Below are positions 1 to 7,832 of a DNA stretch of 64,000 nt, piece by piece. Position numbers and translations under genes: made by a program. Location: the NCBI RefSeq assembly GCF_018224955.1, contig NZ_JAGTUU010000009.1, forward strand, positions 1-64,000. The letters are read 5' to 3'. Every line of letters starts with the position of its first letter. The first letter of the stretch is position 1. The notes beneath the pieces were generated by a model that did no database searches, was not told the origin of the DNA, and saw only the letters and a program-made list of their open reading frames with translations. This stretch comes from Thetidibacter halocola (GTDB lineage: Bacteria; Pseudomonadota; Alphaproteobacteria; Rhodobacterales; Rhodobacteraceae).

Positions 1-55
1 CAACCTGCCGCAGCTTCAACACGATGTCCTCGGGTTTGTCGCGCTTGCCAGCCAT
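1..55 (-). CDS. IS3-family transposase OrfA, N-terminal fragment (runs off the window)
   Basis: Only the first 18 codons lie in the window, reading MAGKRDKPEDIVLKLRQV on the minus strand. This resembles the start of IS3-group OrfA proteins, small helix-turn-helix proteins that with OrfB make the transposase. The start is the ATG at 53-55, preceded on the coding strand by an AGGAGGACC ribosome-binding site. A putative element end lies about 30-65 bases upstream of the start, as expected for the left end of an IS. Whether the rest of the element is intact cannot be seen. Confidence 0.7.
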   Translation of the reverse strand, partial: MAGKRDKPEDIVLKLRQV

Positions 56-83
56 CTCTTGGTCCTCCTGAAAATCGGGATAA

Positions 84-119
84 GACTATCCCAGTTCGTG
101 GACCACTTCAGTGGGGGCA
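84..119. repeat. Probable terminal inverted repeat of the IS3-like element
   Basis: Read inward on the minus strand, the segment starting at base 119 begins TGCCCCCACTGAAGTGGTCC. It starts with the TG expected of IS3-family ends and lies just upstream of the OrfA start. The partner repeat and any target-site duplication are outside the window, so the exact outer boundary is inferred. Confidence 0.5.
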
Positions 120-199
120 CTCCCATGGCCCCCTCGAAATACAAGAAAGCCCCGCCGATAGGTCGGCAGGGCTACTTGATTTTGCGGGTTTTGAAGAAT

Positions 200-589
200 T
201 CATTCAAGCGGTGACATGCTGGCGGAAAGCCACTTTGCAAATTCAGCTTCGGTCACGTCGCCCGACGCCAGGCCTTCCATCATGTGAACACCGTCGACAG
301 GGTCCGGCCTGAACGTGAAGCCATTGAGCCGAAGGAACGTCACCGCGGTGACGAAGGCCGTCCGCTTGTTGCCGTCAACGAATGCGTGCGCCTTTGCGAT
401 GCCGAAGGCGTAAGCCGCAGCGATTTCGGACACTTCGGCATCCGTGTATGCGGCCAAGTTCATGGCTCGAGCACATCCCATCTCCAAAAGAGCGCGATCT
501 CGCAGACCTGACGCACCTCCGTGTCGGGCGATCTGGCGATCGTGTATGACCGTCACCGCCGCGATCGGCACCCAGACGAATTTCGTCAT
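200..589 (-). CDS. doc: Fic/Doc-family toxin (death-on-curing type)
   Basis: A 129-residue protein, the usual length for Doc toxins. The Fic core is intact at residues 68-78, HAFVDGNKRTA, matching HxFx(D/E)GNxR with the extra Lys typical of Doc. Doc enzymes are kinases that inactivate elongation factor Tu; that activity is inferred from the family. The start codon overlaps the antitoxin stop (ATGA arrangement), so the two genes are translationally coupled with the antitoxin first. The pair sits next to an IS3-type end at the edge of the visible island, which suits a stabilising addiction module. Confidence 0.88.
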   Translation of the reverse strand: MTKFVWVPIAAVTVIHDRQIARHGGASGLRDRALLEMGCARAMNLAAYTDAEVSEIAAAYAFGIAKAHAFVDGNKRTAFVTAVTFLRLNGFTFRPDPVDGVHMMEGLASGDVTEAEFAKWLSASMSPLE

Positions 590-810
590 GCGAGGGCTTG
601 AAGCATGTCCCGGTTTTCATCCATCACGACTTCGGCCGCAGTCAATGCTTCCGCCACCGAGGGGTCATGTGCCAGCAGCTTGAGGCTGCCATCATCGCCA
701 CGGACAACGAAAAGCGTGTCGCCCTCTTTTGCGTCCAGTATGGTCAACATCTCGGTCGTCAATGTCATGACTGCCGAGTTACCCACTTTGCGGATCCTTG
801 TTTCAATCAT
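586..810 (-). CDS. AbrB/MazE-like antitoxin of the Doc module
   Basis: A 74-residue protein. Its N-terminus (MIETRIRKVGNSAVMTLTTEM) has the swapped-hairpin AbrB signature seen in MazE-type antitoxins, and the C-terminal half should wrap the toxin. The start is the ATG at 808-810 because a GGAGG lies just upstream on the coding strand; a longer reading starting at 849 adds 13 residues without this support. It overlaps the toxin start by four bases. Upstream at 833-840 is the perfect palindrome GTATATAC, a plausible operator for autoregulation, though this is inference. Confidence 0.8.
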   Translation of the reverse strand: MIETRIRKVGNSAVMTLTTEMLTILDAKEGDTLFVVRGDDGSLKLLAHDPSVAEALTAAEVVMDENRDMLQALA

Positions 811-832
811 AGCGGCCTCCGTATTCACATCG

Positions 833-840
833 GTATATAC
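833..840. promoter_or_regulatory. Palindrome upstream of the toxin-antitoxin operon
   Basis: GTATATAC is a perfect eight-base palindrome about 23 bases upstream of the antitoxin start. It is A+T-rich in a G+C-rich region and could be part of a promoter -10 or an operator bound by the AbrB-like antitoxin. Assignment is by position only. Confidence 0.3.
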
Positions 841-894
841 ATCAATCACCCAACGGTAGCAAGGCCTGCCCGAAGGCCGATAGGGCCCATTATG

Positions 895-1078
895 TTACAT
901 GTCGAGGAAGCGATGTGTGTCGGCCCGATTGTAGAGGTCTGCACCGATTTCAGCGTGGGAAAATGCGGGGCGGACACGGGCGTGGCGCATGCGGCGGGAG
1001 AATTTATCCGCGCCCATCCCGAAGAGCTCGAGTGACCGGGACGGGCTGATCAGGTTTGCCGCGACGTGGGTCGTCGAT
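895..1078 (-). pseudogene. Unassigned gene remnant downstream of the tniB fragment
   Basis: On the minus strand an open stretch reads about 60 protein-like codons without a start, ending at TAA (895-897). It includes GMGADKFSRRMRHARVRP and finishes LYNRADTHRFLDM. It overlaps the last part of the tniB-like reading frame in another frame, starting where that frame stops looking like a TniB protein. It is probably the 3' end of another gene joined to the truncated tniB by rearrangement. I do not recognise the family. Confidence 0.3.
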
Positions 1079-1569
1079 CCAGAGCACGATGGTGCCCAGC
1101 TCGGCCAAGCGGTGCCGCACGATACCCCAAATCTCCCGCTCCACGCGGTTGCGCCCCAAGTCGGGGTAAGCCGTCGCCTCGAGGATCGCGATGCCGAGGC
1201 CTTTCGTCGTGGCCGGGCTGGGCACCCGTGCCATGATCCAGGGGCGCAGATGTTCCGCGTCGGGCTGCAGAGCCGGATGACGCGACAGGGCGCGCTTGAT
1301 CATCCGAGTCTTGCCAGCGCCGGACTTTGCCACAACCATCACACCGCGGGTTTCTTGGGTATCTGTAAAGTGGCGCGGGATCGGCAGGGCATGGCCTTGC
1401 CCGTCACGACCATCAATTCATCATGGCTTTCGATGTCGAGAAGGCGCTCGTCTCCTGGTGCGCCCAATACGATATGTCCGGTGAAGTGTTCTTTACGTCC
1501 TTTCGCGACCTGGCGCTCATAGACGGTCTGCTTTGGCAGCGTGTAGCCGCCAGTCGGCGTGACGTGCAT
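1004..1569 (-). pseudogene. TniB-like transposition ATPase, frameshifted and truncated
   Basis: Two minus-strand frames make one protein. The first (1339-1569) holds the N-terminal part through HIVLGAPGDERLLDIESHDE. The second (to 1004) continues with GVMVVAKSGAGKTRMIKRA, a Walker A motif, then ends in VLWIDD where Walker B begins. The frames change near 1395-1405, where AAGGCCATGCCCTGCCG looks like AAGGCCCTGCCG with five extra bases. After WIDD the sequence no longer resembles TniB, so the C-terminal half of the AAA domain is gone. TniB proteins are the ATPase partners of Tn5053/Tn7-type transposases; no tniA or tniQ is seen here. Confidence 0.6.
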
Positions 1570-1882
1570 GTGTCATCTCCGCTCTGAATTGCAGTGAGGC
1601 AGACGACCTGAATGAACTCAGGCCTGTCCGTGGCGCTTCTGCGTCCTCACAGCGCGCGGCCGGTCATGTCCCTATGTCCGGCCTTGGCGTGTCCGAGCGG
1701 GAAATTGGCTGAACGAAAAATTTCGGAAATAAACAATCCGTTTCCATTTGGGAAACTGTGCAACGCACAGAGGCCTTGAGGATAGTTTCATTATTTTCAA
1801 TCGATTACATGAGAGCTTCGCGGAACATCGAGGCAAGAAAATCCGCACTATTGAATTTTTCCTTCGCCGAGAACGAACCCGG
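1570..1882. other. Intergenic stretch with tandem hairpins
   Basis: No gene is supported here. The segment 1720-1830 is A+T-rich compared with its flanks. At 1740-1770 two perfect hairpins sit back to back: GTTTCC/GGAAAC with a five-base loop (1740-1756), sharing its last base with CTGTGC/GCACAG with a three-base loop (1756-1770). They could be a terminator for the helicase gene, which ends at 1883 on the minus strand, or a transposon-end structure. No U-run follows on either strand. Confidence 0.4.
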
Positions 1883-4800
1883 TTACTCCAGAATGATCTC
1901 TGGCAGGACAACCTCCCAGCGTTCCTGCTGAAGCTTGGCGCGATGGTCTTCGCCACTTTCATGCGCATGGCGCGCGACGATCGCCCCGATTGCCGCGGAG
2001 ACGATGCGGCGACCATCCGGCACCCCCCATCCGCCTTTCATACCGATCAGCCTTCGCCCCTGTCGATCCGTCACCCACCAGCGGCCATTCTGTTGGTTCA
2101 GAGTGACGGGGTCACCAGTCTGCGCTTGAGCGATGGCATCAAGACTCACATCGCCAGCCCTTAGTCGCCCGGCCCAGTCGATGAACACTTGGCTCATGTC
2201 AGGCATGAGATAGGCTCGGTCTGGCGGCAGGTCTTTCACGTCAGGCAAAGCCGCATGGCGACGCAAGATGCTGTCGCCCTCCGAAGGCAGGAAGGCGTGC
2301 GCTCCCTGGGTCATGACCGCAAGGCTCCGGCGGGCACGGGTCATGGCAACGTAGAACAGGCGGCGCGGTGCATCGAGATCTTCGTTCCGGGAGGGTCTGT
2401 CCCAGCCACCGTTCAGGATCACCACGTCATCGAATTCCAGTCCCTTTGCCCTATGCGCAGTCATCAACAACAAGCCATGCTGTTCGCCGCGGGCATCTCG
2501 TGACCATTCTCCAAACCACTCGACCAGATCGGGGACCGAGGCAGACCCCGCCCCGATTTCCTGCACCAGCGCGGCCACGCCCTCTGCAATCAGGTCCGAC
2601 CAGCGATTTCGCGGCAGCGCGTTCACGACCTCCAACAAATCCGTCACGTCGAGCAGGCGTGTGCGATCCCGGCTGATCCCATCGATGAACTGCCGCATTT
2701 CCCGCAGCCGCCAAACGCTGGGCAAGCTTTCGTTTGCCATTTCGACCGGGATGCCCTGCGCTTCTGCATAGGCGCGCACCGGAGCAAGCTGTCGCCAGTT
2801 CCGGGCGATGATCGCTGTGCGCGACCAATTCCACCCTGGTTCCAAGGCCTCCAACCGTTGCAGCTCCGTCACAGCCGCGACCGCCTGTGCACGATCCCCC
2901 GGCGGGCATTGCAGCAATTGCACGCGCCCCTGTCCCACGGGATCGCCCTCAGTCATGATGCCGCCCGCAGGCTCTTTTCTACGATTGCGGTCGATGGTGA
3001 TGTCATGGCCGATTTTCATGCGGTCCGTCGCACCCGCGATCACCGTGTTCGACGCCGCAATGATGTGGCCTGTCGAGCGGTAATTCTCGACCAGATATTC
3101 GGGGCGTGCCCGATAATCCTGTTCGAATTGGCGGATGTAGCGGATGGACGCGCCGGCAAAGGCGTAGATATTTTGATCGTCATCGCCCACGGCAAAGAGG
3201 CTGAGCTTCATGTCCTCATCGTCGATCGTCCGCCCGGCAACAGCCGCGATCAAGGCGTATTCTTCCGGGCCAATGTCTTGATACTCGTCGACCAGGATCC
3301 AGCGATACTCCTGGATCAACGTCTCGCGTTGCGCCTCCGCCTCTGTCTTGGTGAGCCCTTCGCCGTTCAATTGGCGCACCGCTTCCATGACGATGCCGTC
3401 GAAATCGCGGCTTTCGGCCTGCGACCCGGCAAAACTCGCGCCCACCAACCGCATGGCCATGGCATGACACGTTGAAACCGTCACGCCAAAGGCTTCGTCA
3501 CCGATCAGGTGTCGCAGCCGAGCCCGGATTTCCACTGCGGCATGGCGATTGTAACTCAGCACAAGAATGCTGCGCGGGTCTTCGCGACGCACGCGGATCA
3601 GGTAGGCGATGCGATGCACCAGCACCCGTGTCTTGCCCGAACCTGGCCCGGCAAGAACAAGCACATTCGTAGCGTCCCGATCATCGGCAACGATCTTCTG
3701 CTGAACTGAATTGCCCAGAGACTCGACAACGCTGGCCCAGGATTTACCGGTCGTTTGCCGTTTGACCTCAGTCATTCGCCCCTTCATCCAGCGGCCCATG
3801 AAGGCTTCTTGATCGAGCGCGAAATAGTCCTCGGATAGGCGCATAGCGTCAGGCATCGAGGAGAGGCCTGTTTCAGCATAGGTCGCCATCACATGCGTCT
3901 GCACGGTCTGCTCGTCGTAGTGCTCCTGTAGGGGGGCAAAGTCCTTGACCAAAAACTGGGTTTTTCCAGGAGCCAGCTGCACGGTCATCGCCGGTCGAAA
4001 GACAGTCAGGCCCTTGCCAAGGGTCACCACGTCCTGCTCATGCAACCACAGAAGCGCGCGGTCCATCAGACGCGTCATCTCCTTGACCTGCCCGCGCAAG
4101 AAAGCGTCGCCAGTCAGGCTTGCCAGCATGTCACCCAACGTCGTTTCGACCTGCTGATCCTTGCCGCGCTGACCTTTCGCGAGACGTCCAAGCAGATGTT
4201 CGACCAGAGCCTCTCCGGCTTGCCTTCGCAGCGCCGCCGACTGCTCCAGAACGGCCCAACTGCGTTGCAGGGCAACGAAAAGCGTATCTCGCGATGCCTT
4301 GCGCAGGCGTACATTCCCCTTGCCGCCATCGAGGTCGCGCCCATCGCGCGCCATACCCCGCAGCAGTTTTTCAATCACATCTGGTCGGACATGGCTGTGG
4401 CCCGCATCGCGCAGTTTCTGGCAAGCCAGTTGAAGGTTGAAGGGGGTGCTGGCCTGATCCTCGGCGTCAGGTGCCTCTTCCCGCATTAGGGCAATGAGGT
4501 CCGTTTCCAACTGTGTTGCCTGGCTCAATCGTTTACGGGAGTCGTCTGAGACACCGGAATGCACAAAAACCGTCACCGCCGTGTCGTTGCGGGCGATACC
4601 GAGGCTTTCCAGATCAGCCAATGCCTTGGTCAACTGCCCACCCGTCAGCCCGCTGATGCCGGTCAATTCGTCGGTGGATATGCCTTCGTCGGGCGGAGCG
4701 TTCATCAGGTGGCGCACGAGGTCCATCAATTGCGTTCGCCGCATCCCAGTGATCTGCGCCTTGTCGATCCGCGACCCCGCTTCATCAAGGCTGCGAACCC

Positions 4801-6988
4801 GAAGCGATGAAGGGAAAACCTGCACCCGGTTTTCCTCGCGCGACAGGAGCTTGGCTTCTTCCAACCAGGAGATCGCCGTCTTGACCCGCGTGTCGTCCGT
4901 TGCGCTCTCGCGTTGGAACTCACGATCATGCTCTTGCCGCACGATCTCGCCCGAGGTGGCGACAACAGTCCCGGTGCTGCGCGTGCGCTGATCCATGCGT
5001 CGAACGGCCTTCAAAATCGCGCCGATTTCGCGACGGTCCAGGCGCGATCGCGCGGACAGTTGGAACTGCCGTTCCACGTCATCCGGTGCGTAAAGCAACA
5101 CGCAATTGGCGTGATCTCTGTCTCGCCCGGCGCGCCCTGCCTCTTGCAGGTAGTTCTCCAGCGATCCGGGAATGTCTCCATGGACAACAAGTCGGATGTC
5201 AGGCTTGTCGATCCCCATGCCAAAGGCGTTCGTTGCCGCGATGACCCGCAAGTCACCAACGCGGAATCTTTCCTGAATGGTCTTCTTCTCGTCCGGCGTC
5301 AGGCCCGCGTGGTAGCGTTCTGCCGACAGCCCCTGGTGTTGCAGGAACTGCGCCACATCCTCAGTCGCCTTGCGTGTCGCGCAATACACCACGGCACCGG
5401 ATGCGCCTTCGGGCGGCAATCGCTGTTCGATCACTGACAAAATGTCCGCCAGCTTGGTGCGTTTGCCGGTTGAGCGCACCTCGAAACTCAGGTTCGTCCG
5501 TGAGGCCCCGCCATCCAGCAACAATAGATCCGTGCCGAGCCGTTGGTGAAAGTGGTCCCGAATATCGCGCACGACCTCAGGTTTGGCGGTTGCCGTCAGA
5601 CAGATCACTGGCGCCGGATCTTCATCACCCGCTGTTTCCCTGATAAACCGTGAGACATAGCGATAGTCGGGCCGGAAATCGTGACCCCATTTCGAGACGC
5701 AATGCGCCTCATCCAGAACCCACAACCCAATCTCGCGTTGCATTAGAACGGATCGCACCGAGACGCTGCGCAACTGCTCCGGCGAGATCAAAAGCATGGC
5801 GGCATCACCCATGCGCACCTTGTCCAAGGCATCCTGCCGTTCGGGTAGCGAGAGCAATCCGTTTACCGTCACCGCCGCGGAAATTCCCGTACGCTCCATA
5901 CCCGCAACCTGGTCGGCCATGAGCGCCACCAGTGGCGAGATCACGACCGTCAGAGCGCCTGTCCGATCAAACTTGGCCAATGCCGGGATCTGGTAGCAAA
6001 CGGATTTGCCTGTCCCGGTTGGCAGGATGCCCAGCACGCTGTTGCCCCGCATACCCTCATCGACGATGCGTTCTTGCAGAGGGCGGCCATCAGCATCGGT
6101 TGGTGTCGGACGAAATCCCTCGAAGCCGAACCAGCGAGACAGGGCTTTCACCGGATCGCTCTTCTCGCGGCACCAGGCGCAATCGGGGGCCTCGCAGGTT
6201 GTGTCGCGCAACCATTTGACCATGCGCGCGGCATCCGGGAACTGCATCCGCACCCAGGGCGGCATAACGGAATCCCCTCCAGCAACCGAGATCCAGGCGA
6301 GCGCGTAGGCCAGCGGCCAACCTGTCTGGGGTGAGCCGACCTGTTCCAACATGTGCCGCATGGCCGGCTTGCAAGCTTCCCCCTCCAGCAAACGCCCGAG
6401 CACCTGTCGCGCTTGCTCTGCGGACGGGACAGAGGTTTCGCGCACATGGCTGAACACCGCATCGAACCCCTGATCCAGCTCGCCGCGCGTCGTCAGGTAA
6501 TGGTAGGCCGCCAGCGTTTCCGGTGCCTTCGCGTTCAACGCCCGAAAAGCCTCCATCTGGTTGGCCAAGACTTCAAAAACCAGCCGTGCGTCCGCCTCTG
6601 GATCGTTGACGTGCCCCGAAAGCAACCGACCATCATGGTAGTGTTTGACGAGGTGATGATAGGGGTTCCTGGGAAACGCCAGGGGATTGAGCCAAAGCGT
6701 GTCGATCGGCGCTTCGGCAAGTTTTGCCAGCCGGGGGCGCATCGCCAGCAGATGCGGGAGATCGTGGCGCAGGATGTTGTGCCCGATCAGATGCCCTGTA
6801 TCGCCAAGCTCGGCCTCAAGCCGATCCAGCGCCGCTGCCATTTCTCCCTTTTGGCCCCGAATGGCGGGGGCGTCGTCAAGGCGTACCGCCGCCAGATCGA
6901 AAACCCGCGCCGCTTTCGGGTCGACTTCGAGGTCGACGGACAGGCATTGCGCCAGGAATGGGTCAGGCTGTTGGACGGCTTTTAACAG
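1883..6988 (-). CDS. DEDD exonuclease-RecQ helicase-UvrD helicase triple fusion
   Basis: A very large multidomain protein (about 1,701 residues from 6988; 1,652 from the first ATG at 6841). An N-terminal DEDDh 3'-5' exonuclease shows SVDLEV (motif I, about residue 19), GHNILRHD (about 70) and NDPEADA (about 130). A RecQ-type helicase follows: GTGKS about 326, DEAH about 425, AGRAGRD about 619. The C-terminus is a UvrD/PcrA helicase: GPGSGKT about 1115, DEYQD about 1235, HRAKGLEF about 1512, VAMTRAR about 1549. Motif I lies upstream of the first ATG, so translation should begin earlier; the open frame starts after TGA near 7013 and the best candidate start is CTG at 6988, without a good ribosome-binding site. 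Likely acts on DNA ends or forks. Repair and anti-phage roles are both possible. Confidence 0.85.
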   Translation of the reverse strand: MLKAVQQPDPFLAQCLSVDLEVDPKAARVFDLAAVRLDDAPAIRGQKGEMAAALDRLEAELGDTGHLIGHNILRHDLPHLLAMRPRLAKLAEAPIDTLWLNPLAFPRNPYHHLVKHYHDGRLLSGHVNDPEADARLVFEVLANQMEAFRALNAKAPETLAAYHYLTTRGELDQGFDAVFSHVRETSVPSAEQARQVLGRLLEGEACKPAMRHMLEQVGSPQTGWPLAYALAWISVAGGDSVMPPWVRMQFPDAARMVKWLRDTTCEAPDCAWCREKSDPVKALSRWFGFEGFRPTPTDADGRPLQERIVDEGMRGNSVLGILPTGTGKSVCYQIPALAKFDRTGALTVVISPLVALMADQVAGMERTGISAAVTVNGLLSLPERQDALDKVRMGDAAMLLISPEQLRSVSVRSVLMQREIGLWVLDEAHCVSKWGHDFRPDYRYVSRFIRETAGDEDPAPVICLTATAKPEVVRDIRDHFHQRLGTDLLLLDGGASRTNLSFEVRSTGKRTKLADILSVIEQRLPPEGASGAVVYCATRKATEDVAQFLQHQGLSAERYHAGLTPDEKKTIQERFRVGDLRVIAATNAFGMGIDKPDIRLVVHGDIPGSLENYLQEAGRAGRDRDHANCVLLYAPDDVERQFQLSARSRLDRREIGAILKAVRRMDQRTRSTGTVVATSGEIVRQEHDREFQRESATDDTRVKTAISWLEEAKLLSREENRVQVFPSSLRVRSLDEAGSRIDKAQITGMRRTQLMDLVRHLMNAPPDEGISTDELTGISGLTGGQLTKALADLESLGIARNDTAVTVFVHSGVSDDSRKRLSQATQLETDLIALMREEAPDAEDQASTPFNLQLACQKLRDAGHSHVRPDVIEKLLRGMARDGRDLDGGKGNVRLRKASRDTLFVALQRSWAVLEQSAALRRQAGEALVEHLLGRLAKGQRGKDQQVETTLGDMLASLTGDAFLRGQVKEMTRLMDRALLWLHEQDVVTLGKGLTVFRPAMTVQLAPGKTQFLVKDFAPLQEHYDEQTVQTHVMATYAETGLSSMPDAMRLSEDYFALDQEAFMGRWMKGRMTEVKRQTTGKSWASVVESLGNSVQQKIVADDRDATNVLVLAGPGSGKTRVLVHRIAYLIRVRREDPRSILVLSYNRHAAVEIRARLRHLIGDEAFGVTVSTCHAMAMRLVGASFAGSQAESRDFDGIVMEAVRQLNGEGLTKTEAEAQRETLIQEYRWILVDEYQDIGPEEYALIAAVAGRTIDDEDMKLSLFAVGDDDQNIYAFAGASIRYIRQFEQDYRARPEYLVENYRSTGHIIAASNTVIAGATDRMKIGHDITIDRNRRKEPAGGIMTEGDPVGQGRVQLLQCPPGDRAQAVAAVTELQRLEALEPGWNWSRTAIIARNWRQLAPVRAYAEAQGIPVEMANESLPSVWRLREMRQFIDGISRDRTRLLDVTDLLEVVNALPRNRWSDLIAEGVAALVQEIGAGSASVPDLVEWFGEWSRDARGEQHGLLLMTAHRAKGLEFDDVVILNGGWDRPSRNEDLDAPRRLFYVAMTRARRSLAVMTQGAHAFLPSEGDSILRRHAALPDVKDLPPDRAYLMPDMSQVFIDWAGRLRAGDVSLDAIAQAQTGDPVTLNQQNGRWWVTDRQGRRLIGMKGGWGVPDGRRIVSAAIGAIVARHAHESGEDHRAKLQQERWEVVLPEIILE

Positions 6989-7238
6989 GGCGCACCGGCG
7001 AAGCTTTGTAAATCAATAACATATGTGGACCGGCACAACCGCTGGGGTCAAGAACGACACGAAATACCGCCCTGTGGGAAAGCAAGACCTGGGTTCGCCA
7101 TGCACCGGCCCTGTCGCCCGCCGCTGTCTATTCGATTGGTACCCTACTGCAGCTGTTCCACCATAGGTACAGGATCCGATTGACAGTGAATCGCCAGCCC
7201 TGGAATGCTGCGGCCAAACTGACAGGCGGGCTCATGAA

Positions 7239-7829
7239 ATGAACGATTTTTACGACGCCAATGCCGAGCAATTCCTGACGGATACCCGCCATGTCGACAT
7301 GTCTGCGCTGCGCCAAAGATTCATCGCTGAACTTCCGGAAGCCCCTGCCGACACGATCCGCATCCTGGATGCAGGGACCGGATCGGGCCGTGACGCGCGA
7401 GCCTTCCACCATGCTGGATATCAGGTAGCGGCCTTCGACGCCTCGCCCACCATGGTGAAAGCGGCTACGGAATTTGCAGGGCTTCCTGTGCAGCACATGC
7501 GGTTCGAGGACTTCTCCTGGGAGCACCCGTTCGAGGGGATATGGGCATGTGCTTCACTGCTTCACGTCGCGCGCCGCGATCTGCCCGATGTCATACGCCG
7601 CCTCGTCAACCACTTGGTCACAGACGGCATTCTCTACGCGTCATTTAAGCTCGGCTCCGGGGACCGACAGAAAGACGGACGACATTTCACCGACATGACC
7701 GAAGAATCTTTGTTGGCGCTCCTGGACGAATGCCCCGCTCTGCGGCAGGTTGAGTTCTGGCGGACCAATGACCGCCGCCCCGATAGAAAAGAAGATATTT
7801 GGCTCAATGCCTTGTTGAGAAAATCCTGA
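7239..7829 (+). CDS. Class I SAM-dependent methyltransferase
   Basis: A 196-residue protein with the Rossmann methyltransferase motif I ILDAGTGSGRDARAF (about residues 45-60), the acidic ribose-binding residue in VAAFDAS, and a motif IV-like WACASLLHV. It is close to TehB/UbiE-type small methyltransferases; the substrate cannot be read from sequence and no N6-adenine DNA-methylase DPPY motif is present. The stop is three bases from the start of the large HIT-PLD-helicase gene, so the two form an operon, divergent from the exonuclease-RecQ-UvrD gene. The start is the ATG after an abortive ATG-AAA-TGA at 7234. Confidence 0.85.
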   Translation: MNDFYDANAEQFLTDTRHVDMSALRQRFIAELPEAPADTIRILDAGTGSGRDARAFHHAGYQVAAFDASPTMVKAATEFAGLPVQHMRFEDFSWEHPFEGIWACASLLHVARRDLPDVIRRLVNHLVTDGILYASFKLGSGDRQKDGRHFTDMTEESLLALLDECPALRQVEFWRTNDRRPDRKEDIWLNALLRKS

Positions 7830-7832
7830 CGC

